A DNA stretch of 53,163 nt from contig JAHNUO010000074.1 in the NCBI GenBank assembly GCA_019787685.1, positions 1 to 53,163 of the forward strand. Direction: 5' to 3'. The notes beneath the pieces were generated by a model that saw only the letters and a program-made list of their open reading frames with translations, made no database searches and was not told the origin of the DNA. Position 1 is the stretch's first letter, and each line of letters begins with the position of its first letter. The stretch is from Chiua virens (Eukaryota > Basidiomycota > Agaricomycetes > Boletales > Boletaceae). The position numbers and the translations under genes were made by a program. This document shows positions 22,620 to 33,740 of this stretch, one piece after another.

Positions 22620-23220
22620 ACAACATGTGCAACCACACGACAACGACAACGACAACGACAACAACGACAATGATGCCTCACCCGTACCGTCGCCACCACC
22701 TCGAGGACGCGGCGACAACGACGACACTCACATCGTCACCACCACCTTGAGGATGCGGCGACGGTGTTGACGCCTCACCCACACCGTTGCCACCATCTTG
22801 AAGACGCAACGACGCTGACGCCGACATGTGCAACCACACAGCAACGGGGACGACGACGATGCCTCACCTACACTGTCACCACCACCTTGAGGACGCGGCG
22901 ACGACAACGACGACAACAACTCACCCACATCGTCACCACCACCTTGAGGACGCAGCGATGACGCCAACACCGACGTGTGCAACCACACGACAACGGCGAC
23001 GACTCACCCACACCGTCACCACCACCTTGAGGACATGGCGACGACACCGATGCCTCACCCACACCATCGCCACCAACTTGAGGACATGACGACGACGACA
23101 CCTCACCCACACCGTTGCCACCACCTTCAGGATGCGACGACGACGACGATGCAACGACGACGCCGACGGTGCCGACGTGCGCAACCACACGACAACAGCG
23201 ATGACGAGCGCAAGTGCGGG
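22620..23220. repeat. GC-rich minisatellite
   Basis: Short units of about 45-60 bp carry CACCCACACCGTCACCACCA then CCTTGAGGACGCGGCGACGA. They sit in a higher-order unit of about 150-200 bp marked by TGTGCAACCACAC (about 22625, 22825, 22975; a variant near 23176). Long frames on both strands are repeat artefacts encoding His/Thr/Arg runs. It resembles the minisatellite in the hAT-like element. Confidence 0.75.
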
Positions 23221-23870
23221 TACGCCATAGGGATACCCAGCTAAAAACCTGTACTCGTCGTGCGGGTACGGGCCGCCATTCTTTTCACGCGTTAGTACTT
23301 CATGGGACAGCTGGCTGACAAACCCTACTAGGATGGACACCTCAGGCTCCGAGTCCCACTGGCAATAAGATACCCCTGTGCCAATGCTTTATCGTTTGGT
23401 ATCTCGAGTCTTTTCATCCTTCGTTCTGACTCGTTTTAGTTTTAGTTTTAGTTTTCACACCGCCCCGCTGAACTGTTGCTATTTAGCTCACTCCTTTCCT
23501 ATTTCCCTGTTCCACATGATCCGTCGGATGCCGTTGCCACCCTTCACTGGCAGGATATTCGTTTTGCTGGGTTCGTCCGTATACCCCTTTTTGTTGCTTC
23601 CGATCGCTTTTACAATGGACTAGTGACTACTTTTAGTAGTATACCACTTGCTTTTAATGAATTTTTTCTACTTTTCGTGTTCGAAAGCACACCAGACAAG
23701 CATCGAAGCACTGTAAGAGCAGGTAAAAGCAGCTTAAAAGCACACTAAAAGCATACGGATCTACTTTTAGTTACTTTTAACATCTTTATTCTAGCTACGG
23801 AAAGCCAACAAACAGATCTTAAAAGCACCGAAAAGTACGGTAAAAAGAAATAAAAGCTACTCGATGTTTT
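23221..23870. repeat. AAAAGC/CTTTTA-rich repetitive stretch
   Basis: No gene is visible. The region has TTTTAGTTTTAGTTTTAGTT near 23433 and many TACTTTTAG, AAAAGCA and inverse words at 23620-23865. These suggest a decayed MITE or LTR with inverted subterminal repeats. Precise ends could not be assigned. Confidence 0.4.
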
Positions 23871-23996
23871 GCTGATGGGTGTGAGGGCGGGGTCTGCGAG
23901 ACTGCGATGCTGACATCAAACATGGCACTAATATTCAACTCTATTTGTCCACCAGTGCGATAAGAACATTCATGTCCCCGTATCCGGAACGGAGAT

Positions 23997-26900
23997 TCAC
24001 AGGCCGTAGTGAACAAACGGGACCCAAGACAAAAACGGTGCACCAGAATCACGAAGTTTCTCGACTGCATGATGCAAGGCCTCCGCAGCTCGACTACCGT
24101 CCGGGACTCTACTATCTCCGAACAGGCTCGTGTATACGTCCTTCGTAACCCTCGGCGCATCTCGGTCCATGATGGACCACATCGTCGCGATGACCCCACT
24201 GTACCCCGCAAGGAGCATTCCAGCCGCAAGATGGATCGCTTCGTCCGACAACTTTTCATCTCCCATCGCTGTCTGACATGCGGAAAGGAATGCAAGACCC
24301 CTTCGAGGGCGTGAGAGTTGCACGACATCAGAAAGCTTGAGGCGTGTACAATCAGCAAGCAAGAGACCACTGTCGAGGGGGTTGACATGGTCTTGCATGC
24401 CATGACAGCAAAAATGCACCCAATCTGACTCCTTCATCTTTGCCAAGACGTCTTCGACGGTCCCATCAGCCTCTTGGAGCTCCATGAATGGCGATGAAGA
24501 TGTAAGCTCTCTCATGAACTGCATCTCCTCTTTCACACCGTACAAGTGACACTCGCCGTCCGTGCTCGGCTGAGGAACAGCGAGAAACCGAAGTTTGCTT
24601 GAAGTCGATAGAGAGTCTTGCTGGGGTGGCTTTTCGAGCGCGCTCATCGTGGGGATGTACGAAGAAACAACAAAGTCTGAAAGTTTTGGCCCTCGATTGT
24701 CTGTATCATAAATGCCTGCTGCATGAATAGGGAGGAACGTAAATGGCCCATTCGGACACCAGAGGATGCGAGAGAGTTGTGAATTCAGCGCTGACTGAGG
24801 TTGGCAGGTTGGCCATCGATCAATATACAAATTTGACATCGGCATAGATCCACATACCGATAAACCAAGGGCATCAAGGATCGGGTTGACAACCTTGCTC
24901 CACAAGGAAGACAAAATGGATCGGAAGACATCATCCGCTCCTAAACGTACTGTAACAAGTCTTGCAGCTCTGTCCGTTTCTCCACGTAGGATGACTCGAC
25001 CATTATTTCGCAACACTGTGCTCAGCTGAGCCCGCATGCTAGCGAGTTCACCGTGAGTGATGAGAGAAAGTGGAATGTGGGTGACCTGTTTCGAGGTTTC
25101 CATGATCACCAATGCATCGCACCTGTGCTCACTGGCATTCAGAAGTACGACATGCCCAGGGTGCACCAGATAAGAAAGCTGATCGATCTTTTTTGGAAGA
25201 AGAAACGCTTCAAATCCAGGTAGAGCGCGTATTTCTGTAAGAACCGTCTCTCGCAGGATGGCACGTTTATGATGATCATCGGCCTGCTGTTCCAACGTCC
25301 CGTCCGTCATATTCGGGTGGTTGTGAATTTCATCCTTGTGCCGAACACCAGCACGTTCAAGTTTGTGCGATACATGCTCAAATCGAGCAGCAATCGCTGG
25401 ATGTGAGGAGCGGAGGTCATCGATGGGCGTGCGAAGTTGCGAGACTTGTTTCCACATAATAGAACGACCTTGCTCCAGCCACTCAACAGCGAGAGCAGGT
25501 CTACGAAGGTCAAGAGCAGCTGCAGCAGCATCAGATACTATACCTGCAGCTTTGAGAAGTTGGTGGTAACGATCTTGAAACGACAGCCCGATCCATGCTA
25601 ACTGCGGGAGAAGGTCGACGGCAACGGTATATGCATCAATGAGAGACTCCGAGTCAATTTCCTTGGGGAATATTTCGAGTCCAAACCAAAGACAGCTTGC
25701 CCAAATTGCGGACGATTCGAAACGTACAGAAGGCTGGCTTGTGTAGGAATGAGCGGCACGAGAGGAGTACAAGATGGCTCGGCGAACGATCGACAACGTG
25801 TCACAGTGATCCTTGAATTTCAGTGAGTTTGCCGAACCCAGTATAATTAAGCGAGCCGTCTCGTTCATCCGTATAGCCATGCTTGGGTGATCATCTGGGG
25901 TGAGTCGTACCGCATCCTCAGCCAAAGATATCGATCTCTCCAGGTCCACAGTGTCTCCAAAACGTTCATGGCGACTTGACAAAGAATAGGCTAGATGGCC
26001 TAGTATTTGAGGCTTGCCTGGACGACCACCCGTCGACGGGGTGAGCTTCAAAGCATCCTCCGTCAATGATATCGACTTCTCCAGATCAACGATGTCCTCA
26101 GAGTGTCTATAGCGTTTCCACAACGAGAATGCAAGTTGATACAGTCGTAGAGGCATGTCTGGATGATCAGCGGGCGTCAGCCGCAATATATCCTCATACA
26201 ATGATAGTGGCTTCTCTAGGTCCGCAGTCACGGTGTTGCGATTATAGCGACATGATATTGAATATGCGAGGTTGCTTAACATTGTGGTCTTGTCCGGATG
26301 GTCATCTGGCATGCGTTGCACTCCATCTTCTCTGAGAGATATCGACTTTTCCAGGTCCGCGATGTCCCCAAAGCGTTCGTAGCGGATCAATAATGAATAC
26401 GCGAGACGTTCTAGTCTGGTAAGCGCGTCTGGGTGGCTATCCGGCGTGAACCGCAATGCGTCCTCCTCTAGTGATATTGCTTTGTCCAAATCCACAATGT
26501 CTCCAAGGCATTCATAGCGCTGCAGTAATGAGGACGCAAGATTGTGTAGTCGTAGAGGCTTGTCTGGATGATCATCTGGCGTGAGTTGCATTACATCCTC
26601 TCCCAGAGTCATAGACTTCTCCAAATCCGCAATGTCCCCAAAGCGCTCATGGCGACCCAATAATAAAGTCGCGAGGCCGGTTAACACTGTAAGCTTTTCC
26701 GGAGAACCGTTTGGCATGAGTCGCAATGCGTCTTCCTCAAGTGACACCGACTTCTCCAGGTCCATGACGTCCCCGAAGCGCTGAAAGCGAAGCCACAATG
26801 AGGATGCAAGATCGTGTAGTCGTCTGGGCTTGTTTGGATCACCATCTGGTGTGAGTTGCAATGCATTCTCGCTCAATGATATCGACTTCTCCAGGTCCAC

Positions 26901-28956
26901 GATGTCCCCAAAGCGCTGAAAGCGAAGCCGCAATGAGCGTGTAAGGATATGTAGTTGTCTTGGCTTGTCTGGATCACTGTCCGGTGTGAGCTCCAATGCA
27001 TTCTCGCTTGACGATATCGACTTCTCCAGGTCTACGACGTTGCAGAAGCGCTCATATCGACTCGACAATAGCTTCCCAAGGTAACCCAGCCTTTTAGCTT
27101 TACCTGGATCACCATCCGTCCTGAACCGCACTATATCCTCCACCATTGGTATCAACTTCTCCAGGTCCACGATGTTGTCAAGACGCTCATATCGTCTCGA
27201 CAGTAAGCGCGCAAGGTCATCTAACCTTGTACGTTTGTCTGGGCCATCCGGTGTGAGCCGCAATCCATCCTCCTTCAATGAAATCAACTTCTCCAGGTCC
27301 TCGATGTTGTCAAATTGCTCATATCGAGTCGACATCGACATCGAAAGGTAGTCCAAAATTGTAGGTTTTTCTGGATGACCGTCCGGGGTGAGTCGCAATG
27401 CATTCTCCATCAATGATATCGACCTCTCCGAGTCCACAATATCTTTGCGGTGCTCGTGACGATGCCACAGTGAATGTGCGAGCTTGGCAAGCCGCAGAAG
27501 CTTGTAAGGGTGATCATCTGGGGTATATTGCGCTACAACCTCCTGCAGAGAAATTGCCTCCTCGAGACCGATAAGGCTATCGACCCAATTCCATTGGACG
27601 CAAAAAAGAATGCCGAGCGGGTCGAATAGTGGCACGGAAGAGTCGAGGTGGAAGATCCGTTGCAAGATGACATCTAGTCTGTCGATTCCCTCCAGCTTTT
27701 CCAGCTTCTCCTCCTCACTGTGCTCGAAGCTGTGGGGAGAAACTCCCCATGGAAGCAGCTCGGTGTTCGCAGCGCTATGGAGGGCGAAAATTGCTGCCTG
27801 GTATACGTAGCTATCCGGCTGACAAACATCGAGAACCTGGGAGAGGAGTGTGTCGGCATCTCCCTTGTCTGCCTCGTCTGCCTGCCGTTGAAAGCGAGCT
27901 TTAAGGCATACTCCAAGACTGAGCAGAATGTGTGGATATTCTGGGTGATCACGAGACCGTAGAGAAAGGGAAGTCTGGTATAGTTCAATTGGTGCGTCGA
28001 GGTTGGCGCAAACATCATTCGTTCGGCACCCCATGACCTTCGCATTAGCTAAGTGGAACAAAACAGTGGCGGAACTGGGATGAGAGGGCGGACACAGGTC
28101 TCGTGCTTGTTGAAAGTGTGCGATTGAATCATCCAGGACTCGTTGTTCCAGTTCCCAGCGAAAAGAAGCGAGTGCTAGGCAGCCCATGGCCGTCAATTCC
28201 TTGATCTGGCATATCTCCTCTGGCACGGTAGGCTGACCAGAAAAGATAAGTAAATATACAGTCTTAAGTTACCACGAAGAGCTCACATTTGTGATAAAAT
28301 GGTTTGAATTTTGATTTCAAAAATTGTATTGTCTTGTTCGGAAAGCTTCACAACTAGGTAACAAAGTCTAGATCCGTGTGAAGCGAACAGAAGCGGCGTT
28401 GCTTACTTTCTGATTCACTGCTGCGATCAAGCAACTCGCCAACAGTAACATCAAGTTCACTGAGATGCTCGCCATACAAGGTCGATCTCAACTCGAAGGA
28501 TGCAAGCACTTCAAGAGATATTTTTGATGAACGCTCAGAGGGCCTTGAACGCTGAATAAGCAGCAAAGACGACGAAGAGAGAGAAGACTCACAGCAAAAT
28601 CTCATCATCCCATTCGATGACGTTCCGACCTACCAGAGCGGGCTTGTTCGAAGTGTGCTGTGTCCCATTTTCGCTGTTTACGGCAACATAAAACCCAACA
28701 GGTATACGTCTCAGTATATCGGAAATACGTGTGACGCGAATGTCTTAAAGATGTTCATCAGCGACCCTCTTAGGTTCATGGGATGGAACTTACGGGTGAT
28801 CAATGGATATTCTGCGTCGACCGCAACTGTTGATCCGTCCGGCGAGGCCAACGGATCTAAACTACTATCCGAGTTGACACACTTCCTCCTACTATACGAT
28901 GGCTGCGACTTGGAGGCAACGCGTGAAGCACGGCCACGAGAGCGGTCTGGAGCCAT
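23997..28956 (-). CDS. TPR-repeat protein with C-terminal CHAT protease domain
   Basis: CHAT proteins are caspase/separase-relatives. The main exon (28230-23997) encodes about 1,409 residues. About thirteen TPR-like units of 46-47 residues follow one another at roughly residues 215-790, with consensus DLEKSISLxEDALRLTPD then HPDKPxRLxxLA. Next is a linker helix region with DLRRPALAVEWLEQGRS, then a CHAT domain over about the last 330 residues. The catalytic pair is visible: His in FCCHGM (codon 24402-24404) and Cys in FLSACQTA (codon 24276-24278), with GVIATMWSIMD downstream. Upstream exons (28956 to about 28350) encode a C2-like N-terminal domain (ALVGRNVIEWDDEI and KISLEVLASFELRSTLYGE). One junction there and one near 28230-28410 do not close in phase in my model. 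The 5' structure is therefore approximate, and a frameshift is possible. Confidence 0.82.
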
Positions 28957-29758
28957 GAGTAGGTAAAGGAAAAGCAGAAGGGTATGGAATACATCGTTCA
29001 ATGCGAGACGAGTTACTTATACCTATCATTCGAAGCATCGGTCGATATATAGCGGAGTTCAGGCTACACAGCAACATCCTGTATCGCTGTGCCAAGTTCG
29101 TTACTCCACTGGATTTCCATTACCTAAATGAAAAGACGCACCGCAATAATAGTGAACACTGAGTAATTCGAGGTCCGGATTGTACAGGATCCGACAAATT
29201 AGTGTCTTTGTTTATCGCTTCGTGGTTCGGTCAGAGAGGGAGGGAGGTGCCGGTGGCGAAGGCGCCCCCCGGCCACAATCTGTGAGAATCAGCGTGGGCA
29301 GGCTAGGAAAAGCAGTTGGCCGCGGGTGAACGGTTCTGGAGAAACACGACAGCGAGGGTTCCAGCGAGGCGATTTTGAGGGACAAAAGAATCACTGGGTG
29401 TGGCGAGCGGGCGAAAAGAAAGGAATGTGGTCGGTGCGCGGCGGTGGAGTGACTGGTGCGAGAGCGGAAGAGAGAGGCGTAGAGGCACAGCCACTCGAGC
29501 AAAGACTGGTCCACCACCGCCGGAAAGTTGAATACCGTTATGAACCTACTCACCCCGTGTGCCGTCCATTTTCTCACCTGGGTTAGCCCTTACAGCGGGG
29601 GAGATGTTGTGTGTTGTTCTCGTCTCTCTCAGGTTGTATCCGTCCCTTGACCAATATGGATTTCAGTAACGCCGCAAGGCCAAAATTGTGCATTCATCAA
29701 AACTCATATGCACACCCTATAATACAACACTTACAACGCGACGACGACGTACGAATGG
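28957..29758. other. No recognisable gene; intergenic between TPR-CHAT and peroxin genes
   Basis: About 800 bp at the 5' side of the TPR-CHAT gene and the 3' side of the peroxin gene. Frames are short and unsupported. The segment around 29220-29580 is more GC- and purine-rich on the plus strand than its surroundings, but no domain or RNA structure was recognised. Confidence 0.45.
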
Positions 29759-31723
29759 TCACCGCTCTACACCTTTGAAATACACGCGTCTCACCCACCG
29801 TCGCCGACGCGTGACCCATCCATCAGCTGGTCGGACGCCTGGTCTGGGATATGTCCATGTGTCGGTAGTGTACGTCCACCCGTCTACAAGCGAAAGTGAG
29901 ACAAATCCGAAACGATCAATCAACCGACACACCTTGATCCGCGCCCACGCAGACGCTCGTGTACGGCGCGCTACCCTCCACAACCCACGACCCATTCAGA
30001 TCAGGACGCCAACTTTCTGACTCGACAAAGGCCCAGCCAGGGGATAGAGAGAACGTGAGATTGCTGCTGTGCAAGAACGACGTTGAGCACGTGCCCACGA
30101 GCAAGGACAGAGAACAGCGGCCATGAGACAACAACGCACCTAACCTCCCCGCCAACACCATACCATCCATCTCTACCTCTCGTCCACCCCACCCGTTCAT
30201 TCGGTTTCAGATTTCCCTTGGACCACGTCCCTCCCACCATCGTTCCTTTCGCGTCACCGGGTCCTGTTACTGTTCCCGTTGATGTCGTAGACGCCGCATC
30301 GTCTTCCCCGCCGAGACTCTCGCCATTTTCACCCTCGAGTACAACTGGGAGGGTAGATTTGCGCCGCTTTCTTTCCCCGGCATCTTGGACCCACCTTTCG
30401 TTTTCCCAAAGCTCAACGTGTGCGACTGGTGCACGCCAGACAGTGTCCTCGAGTCTGTCGTCGTCAATGAGACGACGAAGGGAAAGGTAGACATCTCGTG
30501 GAGTGAACGTAAGCGTGAAGGTATGCGTACGACTTGGGGAGGGATGAGGGGTGATGTAAGTAGGAAAAGGTAGAAGTGAGAAGGAGTTGGGTAGATGAGG
30601 GAGACTTATGGCGAGCTTCAGCGAGAGGCCAGGGCCGGTGCCAGAAAACGTTTGTAATATAATGCTAGAAAGTGGGTCCCTGATATAAGGATGAAGAGCG
30701 ACAACGCTGCCTGTACCAGCGAGGAAGAAGAGGAAACGGAGTGGGAAGAGATCAGTTGCGAGGATCGGGAGGAGGATGAAGAAAGAGAGGGTCACAATGA
30801 GCAAGGGATGGTGGGGTTGAGTGGTGGACTGAGCGTTGGATAGGCTCGGAGCATCAGATGCACTTCGTGGCGACTTTTGGATGGGTACCGGCGATGAAGT
30901 GGAAATGGAGGAAAATATGGATTGGGACTTGGGCGGGGATGTCGATGGATGCGGCATGTGAGGAGCGACCAGAAAGGGTAGAAGAGGAACAACGGCGTCG
31001 TGAGCGTCGGAGCTAAAGCAGGTGAGACCAGCGTGTACAGAAAGACGATGATACTCACACTACACCCATGAGATTCTGGATTGCCTGTATATTGGCCTGC
31101 CAATCGGCTGTCCCTTCGCCTACGTTGATCGGGACTGGTTGGGCACCGGGATTGGGGTAAAGGTGGAGCATGACGCCAAGCAGGACGACGTGAGGGACCA
31201 AAAGTGCCATTCTCGGGAAGTGAGCTATTTCAAGTGAATACGAGCGGAATTAGAGACAAAGAGACGTACACAGAAAGCCGTAGGCGGCGAGGAAAGCGGT
31301 TGTGCGCTTCCAACCTTTTTTCCAGAGGATGATTTCCTCGATACGGTCTTGGAGCCAGAACACAGGGCCCACTTTGGACACGAAGCGACGGAAATTGGTG
31401 GTCATGATTGGGACGGAGAGAGGGTCTCGCGTGCTAAGAAGTGAGGGTAACTCTGCGTGTGGATTCGGGGTGGCGATGGCAGAGGAGATGATGCTGGCTG
31501 CAAGGGTGGCAGAGGCGACGGCAGGGATGGATGCAGAGAAGCATCTGTGGCACGAGTGCGAGTGCGGATTTGGCAGGCAAGACAGGTTCTGCGGGGATGC
31601 ACCATTGCGAGTTAGTGTTGGGCAGAAAAGTGACGATCTTTGTAGCAGGTTCGAGAGATGCTGGTTTGAGTTGAACAACGTCTTTCGGAACGTCGACGTA
31701 TTTAAACCAAGTCCAAAATTCAT
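29759..31723 (-). CDS. Pex24p/dysferlin-domain peroxin (PEX28-PEX32 family), probable one-base frameshift
   Basis: Family members are ER/peroxisome membrane proteins controlling peroxisome number. Exons are 31723-31270, 31225-31059, 31012-30140, 30066-29933 and 29883-29759. Diagnostic stretches are NFRRFVSKVGPVFWLQDRIE, hydrophobic segments (LLIVTLSFFILLPILATDLF), a DysF N-part (VAHVELWENERW) and a DysF C-part (WSKGNLKPNERVGWTRGRDG). These are followed by LTFSLSPGWAFVESESWRP and DGWTYTTDTW, ending GWVTRRRRWVRRVYF. Exon lengths sum to 1,753, one base over a multiple of three. The extra base fits the run of five A (plus strand) at 31200-31204 in exon 2, which shifts out of the conserved PRMALLVPHVVLLG. 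This may be an inactivating mutation or a sequence error. The start codon is uncertain: the only in-frame ATGs upstream of the conserved block lie at the edge of the 113-bp repeat. Confidence 0.75.
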
Positions 31724-31819
31724 GAACACAAGTTTTTCTTCCATTGAGGTGAATCTCCTCCATTGAGAATGAAGTTCACCAATGCTTCTCTCGACAAGAT
31801 TCTCATGCAACGAATGAAA
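31707..31819 (+). repeat. 113-bp dispersed repeat, copy 2
   Basis: Matches 22047-22159 over its full length. It lies exactly at the 5' end of the peroxin gene and supplies the ATG codons nearest upstream of it, so the native promoter and start may have been displaced. Confidence 0.85.
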
Positions 31820-31824
31820 TCATA

Positions 31825-32339
31825 AAAATGATGATTGAAGGTCCGAGAATGGACCATGATGGGGAGAAATTTACGTTGTAATACCCAGCGCAGGGCTGAA
31901 GTTATCAATAGAAAGCGACTGGGTCAAGGGGTACTGTCAATGCTAGACCAATAGCAGAAAAAGATGACGTCAAACACTAGTACTGTGATGCGTTCAGGGT
32001 GCAAAGCTTTCTTATTGTCCCACTCAGTGAGTACAGATAGCAGCGAAAGTTACGTAATGGTGTATTTGGACCGGGAAGATCCATTCCGAGCAGTGAGAGG
32101 ATGCCCACGGCAATTCCGCAGTGAGACACTGCCAGGCTGGCAAGAAGATGATCATCAAGGGGGGATATCTTTGTTTATTGCTGTGGTCAATATAACAACA
32201 CAGGTACATCGAGGACCAGTGACCACCCATTTTGGGGTCAGATGGCCACATTTAGAAAGTGCCGATTCCGATATCCGGTGAAAGGCGCCACTGTAAAAGA
32301 CGTTCATTTGAGTATTTCGTCCACGTCTCCGTCCGTACT
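31825..32339. other. Intergenic region between divergent peroxin and Ser/Pro-rich genes
   Basis: About 500 bp with no supported frame. It must contain the promoter of the plus-strand gene starting at 32340. A CT-rich tract (about 32310-32340) directly before the ATG is typical of fungal core promoters. Confidence 0.5.
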
Positions 32340-33740
32340 ATGACTCCCTCTGCACAAGAATCTCAACAACGTGTGTATTTTTCGTTCTTGCTTATTGAAT
32401 TGGCCGTGTGATAGAGCTCTTTTTCCAGACAACGTGGTCCCTCTTCCTCACCACTCTCCCCCTGTTGATCTTCGAAGGATGACCTCAAACTCGACCCTCC
32501 TCACCCCATCCCATAGAGAGCGCAGGCTTTCTTCTCATCCCTCACAGCTTTTACAGACAGCCAATGCTCGACTAGGTTCTCGTTCACCCTCCTCAATACC
32601 CTCATCACCCACATCAGCGTAGGTCTATACTCACCCCTTATCGTCACTGTTTTTACTGACGGTGGCATCCTTTCTTTTCTTTCTAGCCACTCGTCCTCCT
32701 CCGCCATCTTCGAACGGGACATTGAACCCGTTGGTCCTCCATCACCCCCATCTTCCCACCCACTCAATCCGCACCGCATCCCCAGGTCGAAAGGCACTGA
32801 ACAGCTCGAGCAAAGCGTGCCCTCTGTCCTTGATTCCGCAGCATCCGTTCTCGCCTCATCCTCTCCTATGGAAGAGGATCATATCTCTGTTGTTACCCCT
32901 GCCAGGGACAGGGGCAGGGAAGTGAGGAGCGGTTTTGCCAGCCCGATTGGGAGCCTCAGGAGCAGGAGTCCCAGCCCGACGACCGGCAGGTCTCCTGCTA
33001 GACATCGTTCTAGCTTGTTGCTGAGCGTTCCTGGCTCCTCATCACCTTCCGCGCCCATTCCATTGCCCCTTCTCTCGTCTAGCCCTACTAAGGAACCTTT
33101 CGGTCGTTTGGCAATTCAGACGTCACCCCTTATGACGCCTCCCTCCGCCGGTGCGGTAGGAGCCGTTAAGAAAATGGGAAAATCAAGTCCTTCAATCGCC
33201 ACCCCTAGCTCAGCGTACTATTCCACTATGTCATCCGCTGAGTCATCGCCTTCAGCGACGATCGAACAACTTCCTCCTGTCACTGCCTCCCCTATGCAAC
33301 CACTCTCCCAGCTTCAGCCTATCCATCAATTTCAACCCCAGCCAACTCCGTCAGCCCCCCACCCCATCTCTTCCTCCTCGACTTATACCGGATCACCGTA
33401 TACTCATCCGCTGAATATCTCTCATCCACCTTCTCCAACGCACGGCGCCTCGAAACGACTCTCGTTCATGTCCTACTCTGACCTTCTGGCATCAACCCCC
33501 GCGTCGACAGTCCCTTTGTCGTCCTTCACTACGTGTGCCTCTTCTGAACCGCCTCCTCACATCCCTGGAGTAACCGGCTTTGGAAACGTACCTTCAAGCG
33601 GCGCCGGGTCGATACACGGCAGGGATAGGGACAGTATCGCACTGTTGGATGACGTCGGCGGTGAGTGGGAACGCGAGGGGCTGGGAAAAGGCTTGGAGGA
33701 AAGATTGGAAGCTCTGATGATCGTACCCGGAAGAGCTTGA
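32340..33740 (+). CDS. Ser/Pro-rich conserved basidiomycete protein, function unknown
   Basis: Predicted 424 residues from exons 32340-32370, 32429-32618 and 32687-33740, with GT-AG introns and exact codon phase. The protein is mostly low-complexity Ser/Pro with PSP and SPS phosphosite-like words (RSRSPSPTTGRSPARHRSS). Three ordered islands look conserved: SAIFERDIEPVGPPSPP, KRLSFMSYSDLLASTP, and the C-terminal GGEWEREGLGKGLEERLEAL. No enzyme motif, signal peptide or membrane segment is seen. The composition suggests an intrinsically disordered regulatory protein. I do not recognise a named function. Confidence 0.7.

Noticed and set aside
22532..23340. His/Thr/Arg-rich open frames
   Set aside because: Repeat-driven artefacts of the GC-rich minisatellite, open in several frames at once.
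29212..29577. Minus-strand 121-codon frame
   Set aside because: Low-complexity Ser/Pro/Leu translation in a compositionally skewed stretch, with no splice or family support.
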